Of a stretch of DNA of 64,000 bases, positions 8,362 through 16,017 are shown piece after piece. This stretch comes from Pseudomonas sp. PA15(2017) (lineage in GTDB: Bacteria > Pseudomonadota > Gammaproteobacteria > Pseudomonadales > Pseudomonadaceae). A program made the position numbers and the translations under genes. The notes under the pieces were generated by a model. That model saw only the letters and a program-made list of their open reading frames with translations. It did not search any database and was not told where the DNA came from. The stretch lies in the NCBI RefSeq assembly GCF_001945395.1, contig NZ_MSXV01000059.1:85141-149140 (forward strand). The letters run 5' to 3'. Within the stretch, counting starts at the first letter, position 1. Every line of letters begins with the position of its first letter.

Positions 8362-8389
8362 TTGCGCCTAGGCGTCATTTACTTATAAG
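8362..8389 (+). promoter_or_regulatory. Probable sigma-70 promoter of argF
   Basis: TTGCGC at 8362-8367 and TATAAG at 8384-8389 are separated by 16 bp in an otherwise GC-rich gap. The hexamers are good but not perfect. Transcription from here would give a leader of about 100 nt before the argF ATG. No convincing ArgR operator could be assigned. Confidence 0.45.
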
Positions 8390-8418
8390 ATCGGCGGCTT
8401 CCCGTTTCGTCGCACTGT

Positions 8419-8469
8419 GCGGCTCCCAGCCGCAGGTTCTCCCGTTTTTCCTCGAAAAAACAACCTGCG
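8419..8469 (+). promoter_or_regulatory. Two overlapping hairpins in the argF leader
   Basis: Hairpin 1 is GCGGCT-CCC-AGCCGC (8419-8433). Hairpin 2 pairs CGCAGGTT (8431-8438) with AACCTGCG (8462-8469) and has an inner GTTTTT/AAAAAC stem (8444-8449 with 8456-8461). They share bases 8431-8433, so they would compete. The second ends 26 nt before the argF ATG. Whether they regulate argF is not known. Confidence 0.35.
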
Positions 8470-8495
8470 CCCTGTATGTCAAAAGGTAGTTAACG

Positions 8496-9416
8496 ATGAG
8501 CGCAAGACACTTTCTCTCGCTGAAGGACTGCACACCGGACGAACTGGTGGGACTGATCCGACGCGGCATGGAGCTGAAAGGCTTGCGCAACAGCGGCGTA
8601 CTCTTCGAGCCTCTGCGCAATCGCGTGCTGGGCATGATCTTCGAGAAAGCCTCGACCCGTACCCGCGTATCGTTCGAAGCCGGCATGATCCAGCTCGGCG
8701 GCCAGGCCATCTTCCTGTCGCCGCGCGACACCCAGCTGGGCCGTGGCGAACCGGTCGCCGACTCGGCCATCGTCATGTCGCGCATGCTCGATGCGATCAT
8801 GATCCGCACCTTCGCCCACAGCACCCTGATCGAGTTCGCCGCCAACTCCCGCGTACCGGTGATCAACGGCCTGTCGGACGATCTGCATCCCTGCCAGTTA
8901 CTGGCCGACATGCAGACCTTCCATGAACAGCGCGGCAGCATCGTCGGCAAGACCGCTGCCTGGATCGGCGACGGCAACAACATGTGCAACTCCTATATAG
9001 AAGCAGCCATGCAGTTCGACTTCACCCTGCACGTCGCCTGTCCGGAAGGCTACGAGCCGAGCGCCGCCCTGCTGGCCGAAGCGGGTGAGCGGGTGAAGAT
9101 TTTCCGCGATCCGCGCGAAGCAGTCGCCGGTGCGCACCTGGTGACTACCGACGTGTGGGCCTCCATGGGCCAGGAAGAAGAAGTCGCCGAGCGCCACAAG
9201 CTGTTCGCGCCCTATCAGGTGAACCGCGCGCTGCTCGACGCCGCCGACGAGAACGTGCTGTTTCTGCATTGCCTGCCGGCACACCGTGGCGAGGAAATCA
9301 GCGTCGACCTGCTCGATGATCCTCGCTCAGCTGCCTGGGACCAAGCGGAGAACCGCCTGCATGCGCAGAAAGCGCTGCTCGAATTCCTGGTCGAACCGGC
9401 GTATCACCACGCATGA
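8496..9416 (+). CDS. argF: Ornithine carbamoyltransferase (anabolic)
   Basis: 306 residues. It transfers the carbamoyl group to ornithine to give citrulline in arginine biosynthesis. The carbamoyl-phosphate motif STRTR is at residues 53-57, FAHSTLIEFA and HPCQLLADMQT follow, and the ornithine/catalytic motif HCLPAHRG is near residue 262. The length, gene context next to grxD, and absence of arcA/arcC neighbours favour the anabolic enzyme over catabolic ArcB. The stop overlaps the ATG of the downstream ABC ATPase gene. Confidence 0.96.
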   Translation: MSARHFLSLKDCTPDELVGLIRRGMELKGLRNSGVLFEPLRNRVLGMIFEKASTRTRVSFEAGMIQLGGQAIFLSPRDTQLGRGEPVADSAIVMSRMLDAIMIRTFAHSTLIEFAANSRVPVINGLSDDLHPCQLLADMQTFHEQRGSIVGKTAAWIGDGNNMCNSYIEAAMQFDFTLHVACPEGYEPSAALLAEAGERVKIFRDPREAVAGAHLVTTDVWASMGQEEEVAERHKLFAPYQVNRALLDAADENVLFLHCLPAHRGEEISVDLLDDPRSAAWDQAENRLHAQKALLEFLVEPAYHHA

Positions 9417-10498
9417 GCCAGCCAATGCTGTTGAGCCTGCGCAATCTGGGTTGCGGCTACGGTGACCAGCGCATCGTGCAGCAGTTGAACCTGCACCTCA
9501 ACGCCGGGGAAATCGGTTGCCTGCTTGGCCCCTCCGGCTGTGGCAAGACCACCACCCTGCGCGCCATCGCCGGCTTCGAGCCGGTGCTGGAAGGTGAAAT
9601 AGCCCTGGCCGGCGAGGTCATCTCCCGTCCGGGCTTCACCCTGGCGCCCGAGAAGCGCCGCATCGGCATGGTGTTTCAGGACTACGCGCTGTTTCCGCAC
9701 CTGAGCGTGGCGCAGAACGTGTCCTTCGGTATTCGCAAGCAGCCCGACCGCGAGCAGGTGACCCGCGAATTGCTGGAGCTGGTCAAGCTCGACCAACTGA
9801 GCGAACGCCACCCGAACGAGCTGTCTGGTGGGCAGCAGCAGCGCGTCGCCCTGGCCCGCGCGCTGGCTACCAACCCGCAACTGTTATTGCTCGACGAGCC
9901 GTTCTCCAACCTCGACGGCGAGCTGCGTCGGCGCCTGAGCCAAGAGGTGCGCGACATTCTCAAGGCCCGTGGCACCAGCGCGATTCTGGTCACCCATGAC
10001 CAGGAAGAAGCCTTCGCCGTCAGCGACCAGGTCGGCGTGTTCAAGGCTGGGCATCTGGAGCAATGGGACACGCCCTTCAACCTCTACCATGAACCGCAGA
10101 CGCCCTTCGTCGCCAGCTTCATCGGCCAGGGTTACTTCATTCGCGGCCAGTTGCTTGCGCCCGATGAGGTGCAGACCGAGCTGGGTCTGATCCGCGGCAA
10201 CCGTACCTATTCATGGCCAGTCGGCAGTGCGGTGGACGTGCTGCTGCGCCCGGACGATATCGTTCACGACCCCGAGAACGCGCAAAAGGCCAAGATCGTC
10301 GGCAAGAGCTTTCTCGGCGCCGCCACTCTGTATCGCCTGCAACTGCCCACCGGCAGCCAGCTGGAAGCCCTGTTCCCCAGCCATGCCGATCACCAGCCCG
10401 GTGAACAGGTGGGCATCCGCATCGCCGCCGACCACCTGGTGGCCTTCGCCGCGCCAGGCAGCGTGGCGGCGCCCTCGACGCTGGAACGAGCGGACTAG
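9413..10498 (+). CDS. Orphan ABC transporter ATP-binding protein (FbpC/PotA-like)
   Basis: 361 residues. Walker A is GPSGCGKTT, the signature LSGGQQQRVALARAL, Walker B LLLLDEPFSNLD, and the H-loop VTHDQEEAFAVSD. A C-terminal regulatory region of about 120 residues follows. Best resemblance is to importers of ferric iron, polyamine or similar substrates. No permease or binding protein gene is adjacent; it is translationally coupled to argF by a 4-bp overlap. Substrate unknown. Its 3' end overlaps the convergent PhzF-like gene by 4 bp. Confidence 0.85.
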   Translation: MSQPMLLSLRNLGCGYGDQRIVQQLNLHLNAGEIGCLLGPSGCGKTTTLRAIAGFEPVLEGEIALAGEVISRPGFTLAPEKRRIGMVFQDYALFPHLSVAQNVSFGIRKQPDREQVTRELLELVKLDQLSERHPNELSGGQQQRVALARALATNPQLLLLDEPFSNLDGELRRRLSQEVRDILKARGTSAILVTHDQEEAFAVSDQVGVFKAGHLEQWDTPFNLYHEPQTPFVASFIGQGYFIRGQLLAPDEVQTELGLIRGNRTYSWPVGSAVDVLLRPDDIVHDPENAQKAKIVGKSFLGAATLYRLQLPTGSQLEALFPSHADHQPGEQVGIRIAADHLVAFAAPGSVAAPSTLERAD

Positions 10499-11274
10499 AG
10501 GAAAAGCTGGCCGCTGCTCACCACCCGGGCCTGGCCAGCGATCTCTACCCGCTCGCCCTTCAAGCGGCACCACAGGAAACCGCCTCGGGCGCCGCCCTGG
10601 TAAGCGCTCAGCGCCGGCTTGCCCAGCAGCTGCGCCCAGTACGGCGTGAGGATGCAGTGGGCCGAGCCGGTGACCGGATCCTCGTCGATGCCCACCACCG
10701 GCGCGAAATTGCGCGACACGAAATCCACCGCTTCGCCTCGCGCGGTCACGATCACCGCCGGCCAGGGCAGCTGCGCCAACGCCCGCAAGTCGGGGTTACA
10801 GGCACGTACGGCCGCTGCGGATTCGAGCACTACCAGCAGTTGCGGCGCATCCAGCACGGCAGTTGGCTTCTGCCCGAGGATTTGCGCCAGGCCCTCGGGC
10901 TCGGCGATTGGCGTCGGCGCATTGCAAGGAAAATCCAGTACCAGACGATCACCCTCGCGGCGCACCGACAGGCTGCCATCCACGTAGTTGAAATCGATAC
11001 GCTCACCCGGCTCGCCATGGCACTCGAACAGGGCATGGGCACTGGCCAGGGTGGCATGCCCGCACAGCGGGACTTCCGTGGTCGGCGTGAACCAACGGAT
11101 GCGCCAGGCTGCGCCCTCTTTGACCACGAAGGCGGTTTCGGCCAGATTGTGCTCGGCGGCGATCTGCTGCATCAAACCAGCGTCGAGCCACTGGTCGAGG
11201 CGATAGACCACCGCCGGGTTGCCTGCAAAAGGCTTGTCGCTGAAGGCGTCGATCTGGTGAAACGGCAGGGACAT
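10495..11274 (-). CDS. PhzF-family isomerase/epimerase
   Basis: 259-residue protein of the PhzF/diaminopimelate-epimerase-like fold. It has the N-terminal MSLPFHQIDAFSDKPFAGNP, the catalytic-Glu motif NLAETAFV, CGHATLASAHALF and the C-terminal half motif EDPVTGSAHCILTPYW. No phenazine genes are nearby, so this is one of the general PhzF homologues of unknown substrate. The ATG at 11274 was chosen over upstream in-frame starts because the family begins with the IDAF-x-KPF-x-GNP segment. Confidence 0.9.
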   Translation of the reverse strand: MSLPFHQIDAFSDKPFAGNPAVVYRLDQWLDAGLMQQIAAEHNLAETAFVVKEGAAWRIRWFTPTTEVPLCGHATLASAHALFECHGEPGERIDFNYVDGSLSVRREGDRLVLDFPCNAPTPIAEPEGLAQILGQKPTAVLDAPQLLVVLESAAAVRACNPDLRALAQLPWPAVIVTARGEAVDFVSRNFAPVVGIDEDPVTGSAHCILTPYWAQLLGKPALSAYQGGARGGFLWCRLKGERVEIAGQARVVSSGQLFL

Positions 11275-11370
11275 CGGGATTTTCCTTGAAGATGACGGAT
11301 GGCTCAGCATGCCTCTATCGCACCGCCTGGCTGCGATACAGCGCGGCGCCAATAGGGCGCAACAGTGTGA

Positions 11371-12147
11371 TCAGGGCTGGGTATGGATGCCGTAGCGTTG
11401 CAGCAGGGCGTCGAGGCGACCGTCATGCCGATAGCGCTGCACGCCTTCGTCGAAGATATCGCGATAGCGGGCACTGGACGACAGCACGGGGGAGAAGGCG
11501 ATGTAGATCGGCACGTCCGGCACCCGACAGCCAACCTCGACCAGATCATCGTGATTGCCGTGCTGGTCCTGATACATGGCCATGATCCAGGTGTTCTCCA
11601 GCAGCGCGTCCAGGCGCCCCAGCTCGACCTTGCGCACGTTCAGTGCCAGTGCCTGCTCACCGGCGGCAAGCTGCAGGCGGTCGTACTCCTTCTGATACCG
11701 GCGGATATAGTTGTCGAGTTCCTGGCCGTAGCTATAACCGTTAATCACCCCGAGACGAATCGTGGCGAGCGAATCCGACCCTGTATAGCGCCACTTGCTG
11801 TCGGCCCGAGCATAGAAACAGTTGCGGGAAATACCCGGCGCCGATTTTCCAAAGAGAAAGTCCGGCGCGTCGCGCACACCAGCACCAACCAGTGCGTTGG
11901 CACGCCCACTGCGCACGTCCTGCACGGCACGAGCCCAGTTGGTGACGCGGTAGTCGACCTGAATGCCGGCCTCGGCGAAGATCTGCGTGGCTAACTCGAC
12001 GAAGATGCCGGGGCGCTCGGCGTCCTGCGCGCAGTTGACCGGGCACCAGACGTCGGCCTCCATGATCAGGGTTTCCGCCCGGGCGCAGGCGCTGCTCAGC
12101 AGCACAGCCGCCAGCAGGCTTCTTGCCAACCAACCAATATCCCTCAC
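11371..12147 (-). CDS. Periplasmic solute-binding protein (SBP_bac_3-like)
   Basis: 258 residues with an N-terminal signal peptide (RSLLAAVLLSSACARAE). The mature part resembles family 3 periplasmic binding proteins, with GIFVELATQIFAEAGIQVDY, NWARAVQDVRSGRANALVG and a late RHDGRLDALLQRYGI. No transporter genes accompany it. Similar stand-alone proteins occur widely in Pseudomonas and their ligands are usually unknown. The mature protein has three to four Cys (WCPVNC, NCFY, GCRVP), which suggests disulfides. Confidence 0.8.
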   Translation of the reverse strand: MRDIGWLARSLLAAVLLSSACARAETLIMEADVWCPVNCAQDAERPGIFVELATQIFAEAGIQVDYRVTNWARAVQDVRSGRANALVGAGVRDAPDFLFGKSAPGISRNCFYARADSKWRYTGSDSLATIRLGVINGYSYGQELDNYIRRYQKEYDRLQLAAGEQALALNVRKVELGRLDALLENTWIMAMYQDQHGNHDDLVEVGCRVPDVPIYIAFSPVLSSSARYRDIFDEGVQRYRHDGRLDALLQRYGIHTQP

Positions 12148-12734
12148 TATTCGCCTCGCCTCCTGCTACCGCGGGCGCCACTGACACCCTGTCCTTTGCC
12201 ACGCCGCCCTCGGTCATGCCCGAGGGCAGGCAGATAGTGTCCCAACCCATGGCATGAGCAAACCAATCGTGGGCGCCCTGTAGGCGCCAGTGAGTGATCG
12301 TCGTAAATCTTGGCCAGCATTTTCTGCAAAACCTCACGAGCATCGGCGATGCCGCGCTCACCATGGCCACTATCGCATTGACCGAGTTGATTGAGAAAGG
12401 GGCAACACCCCTTTGCTCGAACGAAAGACGCGGCGCCTCAGCGGCCACGTGTTCAGCCTGTATAGCTCCTCACAGCCAAGCGCTGCACTGGCGATCGTGA
12501 TCGATACCCATCGACGCGCGATGACGATCGTCCGCTACCAATTCTGGAACGCCGCGTCGGAGCGCATGAATTTCGCCATTAATCGATCCCCTGATGCTGG
12601 AAACGATTGAATTTGGCCTGACGCCAGCGCAGTACCATTCGCCGAAAGACTTAGAAATATTTTGTTACAATCCATCAAGAAAGGGCCGCTGGGTTTTACG
12701 CCAGTCATTCGTCTTGCATATAGGAGTTACGTTT
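12148..12734. other. 587-bp intergenic region before the peptide-exporter operon
   Basis: No convincing gene in any frame. A 7-bp hairpin (AAAGGGG at 12396-12402, CCCCTTT at 12408-12414) lacks a T-run. From about 12590 the sequence becomes more AT-rich than its surroundings (for example TTAGAAATATTTTGTTACAAT), with a TACAAT -10-like hexamer at 12666-12671 but no good -35. A promoter for the downstream peptide-macAB operon is likely in 12600-12720. Confidence 0.5.
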
Positions 12735-12881
12735 ATGCCTACGCCAGTTCCCTTACTTGGTCCTGCGGTGAAGGCTGCGATTCTTACATTTACCATCACC
12801 TCGGCAGCCACCGCCGCGTACCCTAGCGCGATGATGTCAGTTGCTCGGGGAATCATCGATGGTCGTTCAACGCTGAGCTAG
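12735..12881 (+). CDS. 48-residue secreted-looking peptide encoded directly before a MacAB-type exporter
   Basis: Starts MPTPVPLLGPAVKAAI and ends GIIDGRSTLS. A GGAG ribosome-binding site lies at 12723-12726. One Lys (13) is followed by a hydrophobic stretch (AAILTFTITSAATAA) and an Ala-rich region resembling a signal-peptidase site; cleavage there would release about 20 residues beginning YPSAMMSVARG. The gene ends 15 nt before the macA ATG, so it should share the transcript. No modification enzymes are adjacent. I do not recognise the family; an exported peptide substrate or a leader peptide are the main options. Confidence 0.55.
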   Translation: MPTPVPLLGPAVKAAILTFTITSAATAAYPSAMMSVARGIIDGRSTLS

Positions 12882-12896
12882 AGATTGATTCTGCGC

Positions 12897-14066
12897 ATGC
12901 CGCTTTCAGTGCATTCCTACCGTCGTCGTTGGTTATTGGTGATTATCCCGTTGTTGCTGGTCGGCCTCGCTGGCTGGTTCAGCGCCTCGTCGACGCTGAC
13001 TTACGAAACCGTGGCAGTCAGCCGCGGCGATGTCGAGGCCACGGTGGTGGCCATCGGCACCCTGCAACCGCGCCATTCGGTGGATGTCGGCGCCCAGGTG
13101 TCCGGGCAGGTGATGCGCTTGCACGTCGAGCCCGGCGAGCAGGTCGAAAGGGGCCAATTGCTTGCCGAGATCGATGCCAGCCTGCACGAAGCCACGGTCG
13201 AAGCCGACCGTGCTGCACTGGATGGCCTGCGCGCACAATTGCAGGAACAACAGGCGCAGCTGGTGCTGGCTCGTCAGCAACATGATCGACAATTGCACCT
13301 ATCCAGGCTGGATGCCACCCGTGAGGAAGATGTGCAGACCGCCGCAGCGAATCACAAGGCTGCCCAAGCCCGGCTCGCCAATTTACGCGCGCAGATCGCC
13401 CAGAGCCAGGCGCTGCTGAAGGGTAACGAGGCGCAACTGAGCTACACCAAGCTCTACGCACCGATCGCCGGCACTGTGCTCGGCATTGACGTGAAAGAGG
13501 GGCAAACCCTCAATGCCACCTACCAGACGCCCACCGTGCTGCGCATCGCCGACCTGTCGAGCATGACCGGCTGGACCTGGGTCTCCGAAGCCGATATTCG
13601 CCGCATCAAGACCGGCATGCCGCTGTACTTCAACACCTTGGGTGGAGATGAACGACGCTGGTACAGCAAAGTGCGTCAGGTGCTGCCCGCCCCACCGGTG
13701 CCAGCTGGCAGTCAGGGCGAAGCGGCAAGCAGTACCAGCAAGACCGAAAAGGTGGTGCAGTACACGGTGTTGTTCGAAGTAGACAACGCCGATCGCGAGC
13801 TGATGCCGCAGATGACCGCTCAGGTGGTATTCATCACAGCTTCGGTGCAAGGCGTACTGACCGCGCCGCTGGACGCCCTGCTGGGCAAGCCAGGTCAGCA
13901 CCAGGTGCGCATCCTGAATAGCGCCGAACGTCCGGAGCTGCGTTCCGTACAGGTCGGCGCACGGAGTCGCCAGGTGGTGGAAATCACCGATGGCCTCGAC
14001 GAAGGCGAGCGCCTGGTCACTGACGAAGTACAGGCTGACAGGGGCATGTCGAGGTTCCAGTGGTAA
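12897..14066 (+). CDS. macA: MacA-type periplasmic adaptor (membrane fusion) protein
   Basis: About 389 residues. An N-terminal membrane anchor (RRWLLVIIPLLLVGLAGWF) is followed by a lipoyl half (GDVEATVVAIGTLQPRHSVD, SGQVMRLHVEPGEQVERGQ), an alpha-helical hairpin rich in Gln/Ala (about residues 95-180), the second lipoyl half (YTKLYAPIAGTVLG) and beta-barrel domains. This is the MacA/PvdR architecture. It links MacB to an outer-membrane channel. A TTG at 12885 is in frame, but the ATG at 12897 is preferred. It overlaps macB by 7 bp. Confidence 0.92.
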   Translation: MPLSVHSYRRRWLLVIIPLLLVGLAGWFSASSTLTYETVAVSRGDVEATVVAIGTLQPRHSVDVGAQVSGQVMRLHVEPGEQVERGQLLAEIDASLHEATVEADRAALDGLRAQLQEQQAQLVLARQQHDRQLHLSRLDATREEDVQTAAANHKAAQARLANLRAQIAQSQALLKGNEAQLSYTKLYAPIAGTVLGIDVKEGQTLNATYQTPTVLRIADLSSMTGWTWVSEADIRRIKTGMPLYFNTLGGDERRWYSKVRQVLPAPPVPAGSQGEAASSTSKTEKVVQYTVLFEVDNADRELMPQMTAQVVFITASVQGVLTAPLDALLGKPGQHQVRILNSAERPELRSVQVGARSRQVVEITDGLDEGERLVTDEVQADRGMSRFQW

Positions 14067-16006
14067 CGGCGCTGATCGAACTGCAAGGCATCCGTCGCAC
14101 TTACGGTGGCAATAACGACGCCCCGGCGGTGGACGTGCTGCGCGGCATCGACCTGTCGATTCAGGCCGGCGAGTTCGTGGCCATCGTCGGCACATCCGGT
14201 TCCGGCAAGTCGACCTTGATGAACATCCTCGGCTGCCTGGATCGCCCCAGCGCCGGCACTTACCGTTTCGCTGGCGAAGACGTCGCCGCCTTCGACGACG
14301 ATCAACTCGCTTGGTTGCGCCGCGAGGCGTTTGGTTTCGTGTTTCAGGGTTATCACCTGATCGCCACCGAGTCAGCGCGGGAAAACGTGGAGGTACCGGC
14401 GATCTACGCCGGTATGCCGGCCGAACAGCGTCGCCAGCGCTCCAGCGTGCTGTTGCATCGCCTGGGCCTGGACGGGCGTCTGGATCATCGCCCCAACCAA
14501 CTGTCCGGCGGCCAGCAGCAGCGGGTGTCGATTGCCCGGGCGCTGATGAACGGCGGGCGGATCATCCTTGCCGACGAACCCACCGGCGCGCTCGACAGCC
14601 GCAGTGGCAAGGACGTGATGGCACTGCTGCACGAACTGGCCGATGCCGGCCACACCATCGTCTTGATCACCCACGACCGCGACGTGGCCGCTCAGGCACA
14701 GCGGGTGATCGAGATTCGCGACGGTGAGGTCATTACCGACAGCGGCCACATCGCGCCCAGCAACGCCCTGCCGGCCCCTGACATGCGCCAGGCCGGGCGC
14801 GACAGCGGTGCTTCGTTCTCCAGCGAACTCGGCGAAATGCTGCGTAGCGCCTGGCGTGTGCTGCTGATCCACCGTTTTCGTACCGCGTTGACCCTGCTGG
14901 GCATCATCATCGGGGTGGCCTCGGTGATCGTCATGCTCGCCGTCGGTGAGGGTGCACGGCAGAAAGTGGTTGGGGAGCTGGGCGTAATGGGTGCCAACGT
15001 GATGTATATAGGCAGCGCCGTACCGCGCACCGGCGGCCCCATCGGCGTGCTGACTCTCGATGACTTCGCCGCCATTGGCGAGCTGCACGAAGTGGCCGAG
15101 GTGATGCCCATCCTGCGTGACCCGGCGCTGATCCGTCACGGCCAGGAGGCCCTGCATACCGAAGTGCTCGGGGTCGGCGACAAACTGCCGCAGATTCATC
15201 ACTGGCCAGTGGCACGCGGCCGCTTTTTCAGCGCCGCGGAGAACCGCGAAGTCGCCCCGGTTGCAGTGCTCGGCCACGGGGTCTACGAAGCCTTGTTCAC
15301 GGATGGCAGTGACCCGCTGGGTACGGTCATCCTGATCAATAGTGCGCCTTTCGAGGTGATCGGCGTAATGAGCGAAAAAGGCAGCGACGCCGGTGGTAAT
15401 TACCCTGACGAACAAATACTGCTGCCACACAGCACCGGGATGGTGCGGGTGTTTCCCAAACTGCGCGACGAGAGCTACGGCGCCATTCAGGTAAAAAGCA
15501 GCGACTTGGTAATTCAGGCGCAGACAGCCATCGAAGAACTGATGCAGGACCGTCATGGCCGCACAGACTTTCGCGTTTACAACTCGGCCGCCAAGCTGCA
15601 GGCCGAAGCCAAGACGAGGCAGAGCATGACCTTGATGCTCGGCCTGATCGCCGCGGTGTCACTGTTGGTTGGCGGCATCGGCGTGATGAACGTGATGCTG
15701 ATGACCGTACGCGAGCGCACCCGCGAGATTGGCATCCGCATGGCCACTGGCGCCCGCCAGCGCGACATCATGCGCCAGTTCCTCACCGAATCGGTGTTGA
15801 TTACCTTGGTTGGCGGCAGTTTCGGCGTGATCAGCGGCCTGGCATTTGGCACCCTGCTGATTCTCTGGAGTGTGCCACTGGTGTTCTCGCTGTCGGCCAT
15901 GCTGCTGGCCTTCGCCTGCTCGATGGGCACAGGTCTGGTGTTCGGCTACCTGCCGGCCAAGACTGCCGCGCGGCTCGACCCAGTGGTGGCACTGGCCGCG
16001 CAATGA
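14060..16006 (+). CDS. macB: MacB-type ABC exporter (ATPase fused to permease)
   Basis: 648 residues with an N-terminal ATPase (Walker A GTSGSGKST at 44-52, signature LSGGQQQRVSIARALM, Walker B ILADEPTGALD). A first transmembrane helix lies near residue 280 (LTLLGIIIGVASVIVMLAVG), followed by a large periplasmic domain and three C-terminal helices, which is the MacB fold. Such machines push periplasmic peptides, lipopeptides or siderophores out through a TolC-like channel. The start is GTG overlapping the macA stop. PvdT is the closest named analogue, but no pyoverdine genes are nearby. Confidence 0.93.
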   Translation: MVTALIELQGIRRTYGGNNDAPAVDVLRGIDLSIQAGEFVAIVGTSGSGKSTLMNILGCLDRPSAGTYRFAGEDVAAFDDDQLAWLRREAFGFVFQGYHLIATESARENVEVPAIYAGMPAEQRRQRSSVLLHRLGLDGRLDHRPNQLSGGQQQRVSIARALMNGGRIILADEPTGALDSRSGKDVMALLHELADAGHTIVLITHDRDVAAQAQRVIEIRDGEVITDSGHIAPSNALPAPDMRQAGRDSGASFSSELGEMLRSAWRVLLIHRFRTALTLLGIIIGVASVIVMLAVGEGARQKVVGELGVMGANVMYIGSAVPRTGGPIGVLTLDDFAAIGELHEVAEVMPILRDPALIRHGQEALHTEVLGVGDKLPQIHHWPVARGRFFSAAENREVAPVAVLGHGVYEALFTDGSDPLGTVILINSAPFEVIGVMSEKGSDAGGNYPDEQILLPHSTGMVRVFPKLRDESYGAIQVKSSDLVIQAQTAIEELMQDRHGRTDFRVYNSAAKLQAEAKTRQSMTLMLGLIAAVSLLVGGIGVMNVMLMTVRERTREIGIRMATGARQRDIMRQFLTESVLITLVGGSFGVISGLAFGTLLILWSVPLVFSLSAMLLAFACSMGTGLVFGYLPAKTAARLDPVVALAAQ

Positions 16007-16017
16007 CAGGATTGTTA

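Noticed and set aside
11741..12448. 235-codon minus-strand frame covering the gap upstream of the solute-binding protein gene
   Set aside because: Its second half overlaps the real signal-peptide gene in another frame, and the upstream half has no start signal or similarity.
12294..12610. Short plus-strand open frames in the 12.3-12.6 kb gap
   Set aside because: No ribosome-binding sites, no recognisable composition and no family similarity. Considered as transposase remnants but nothing matched.
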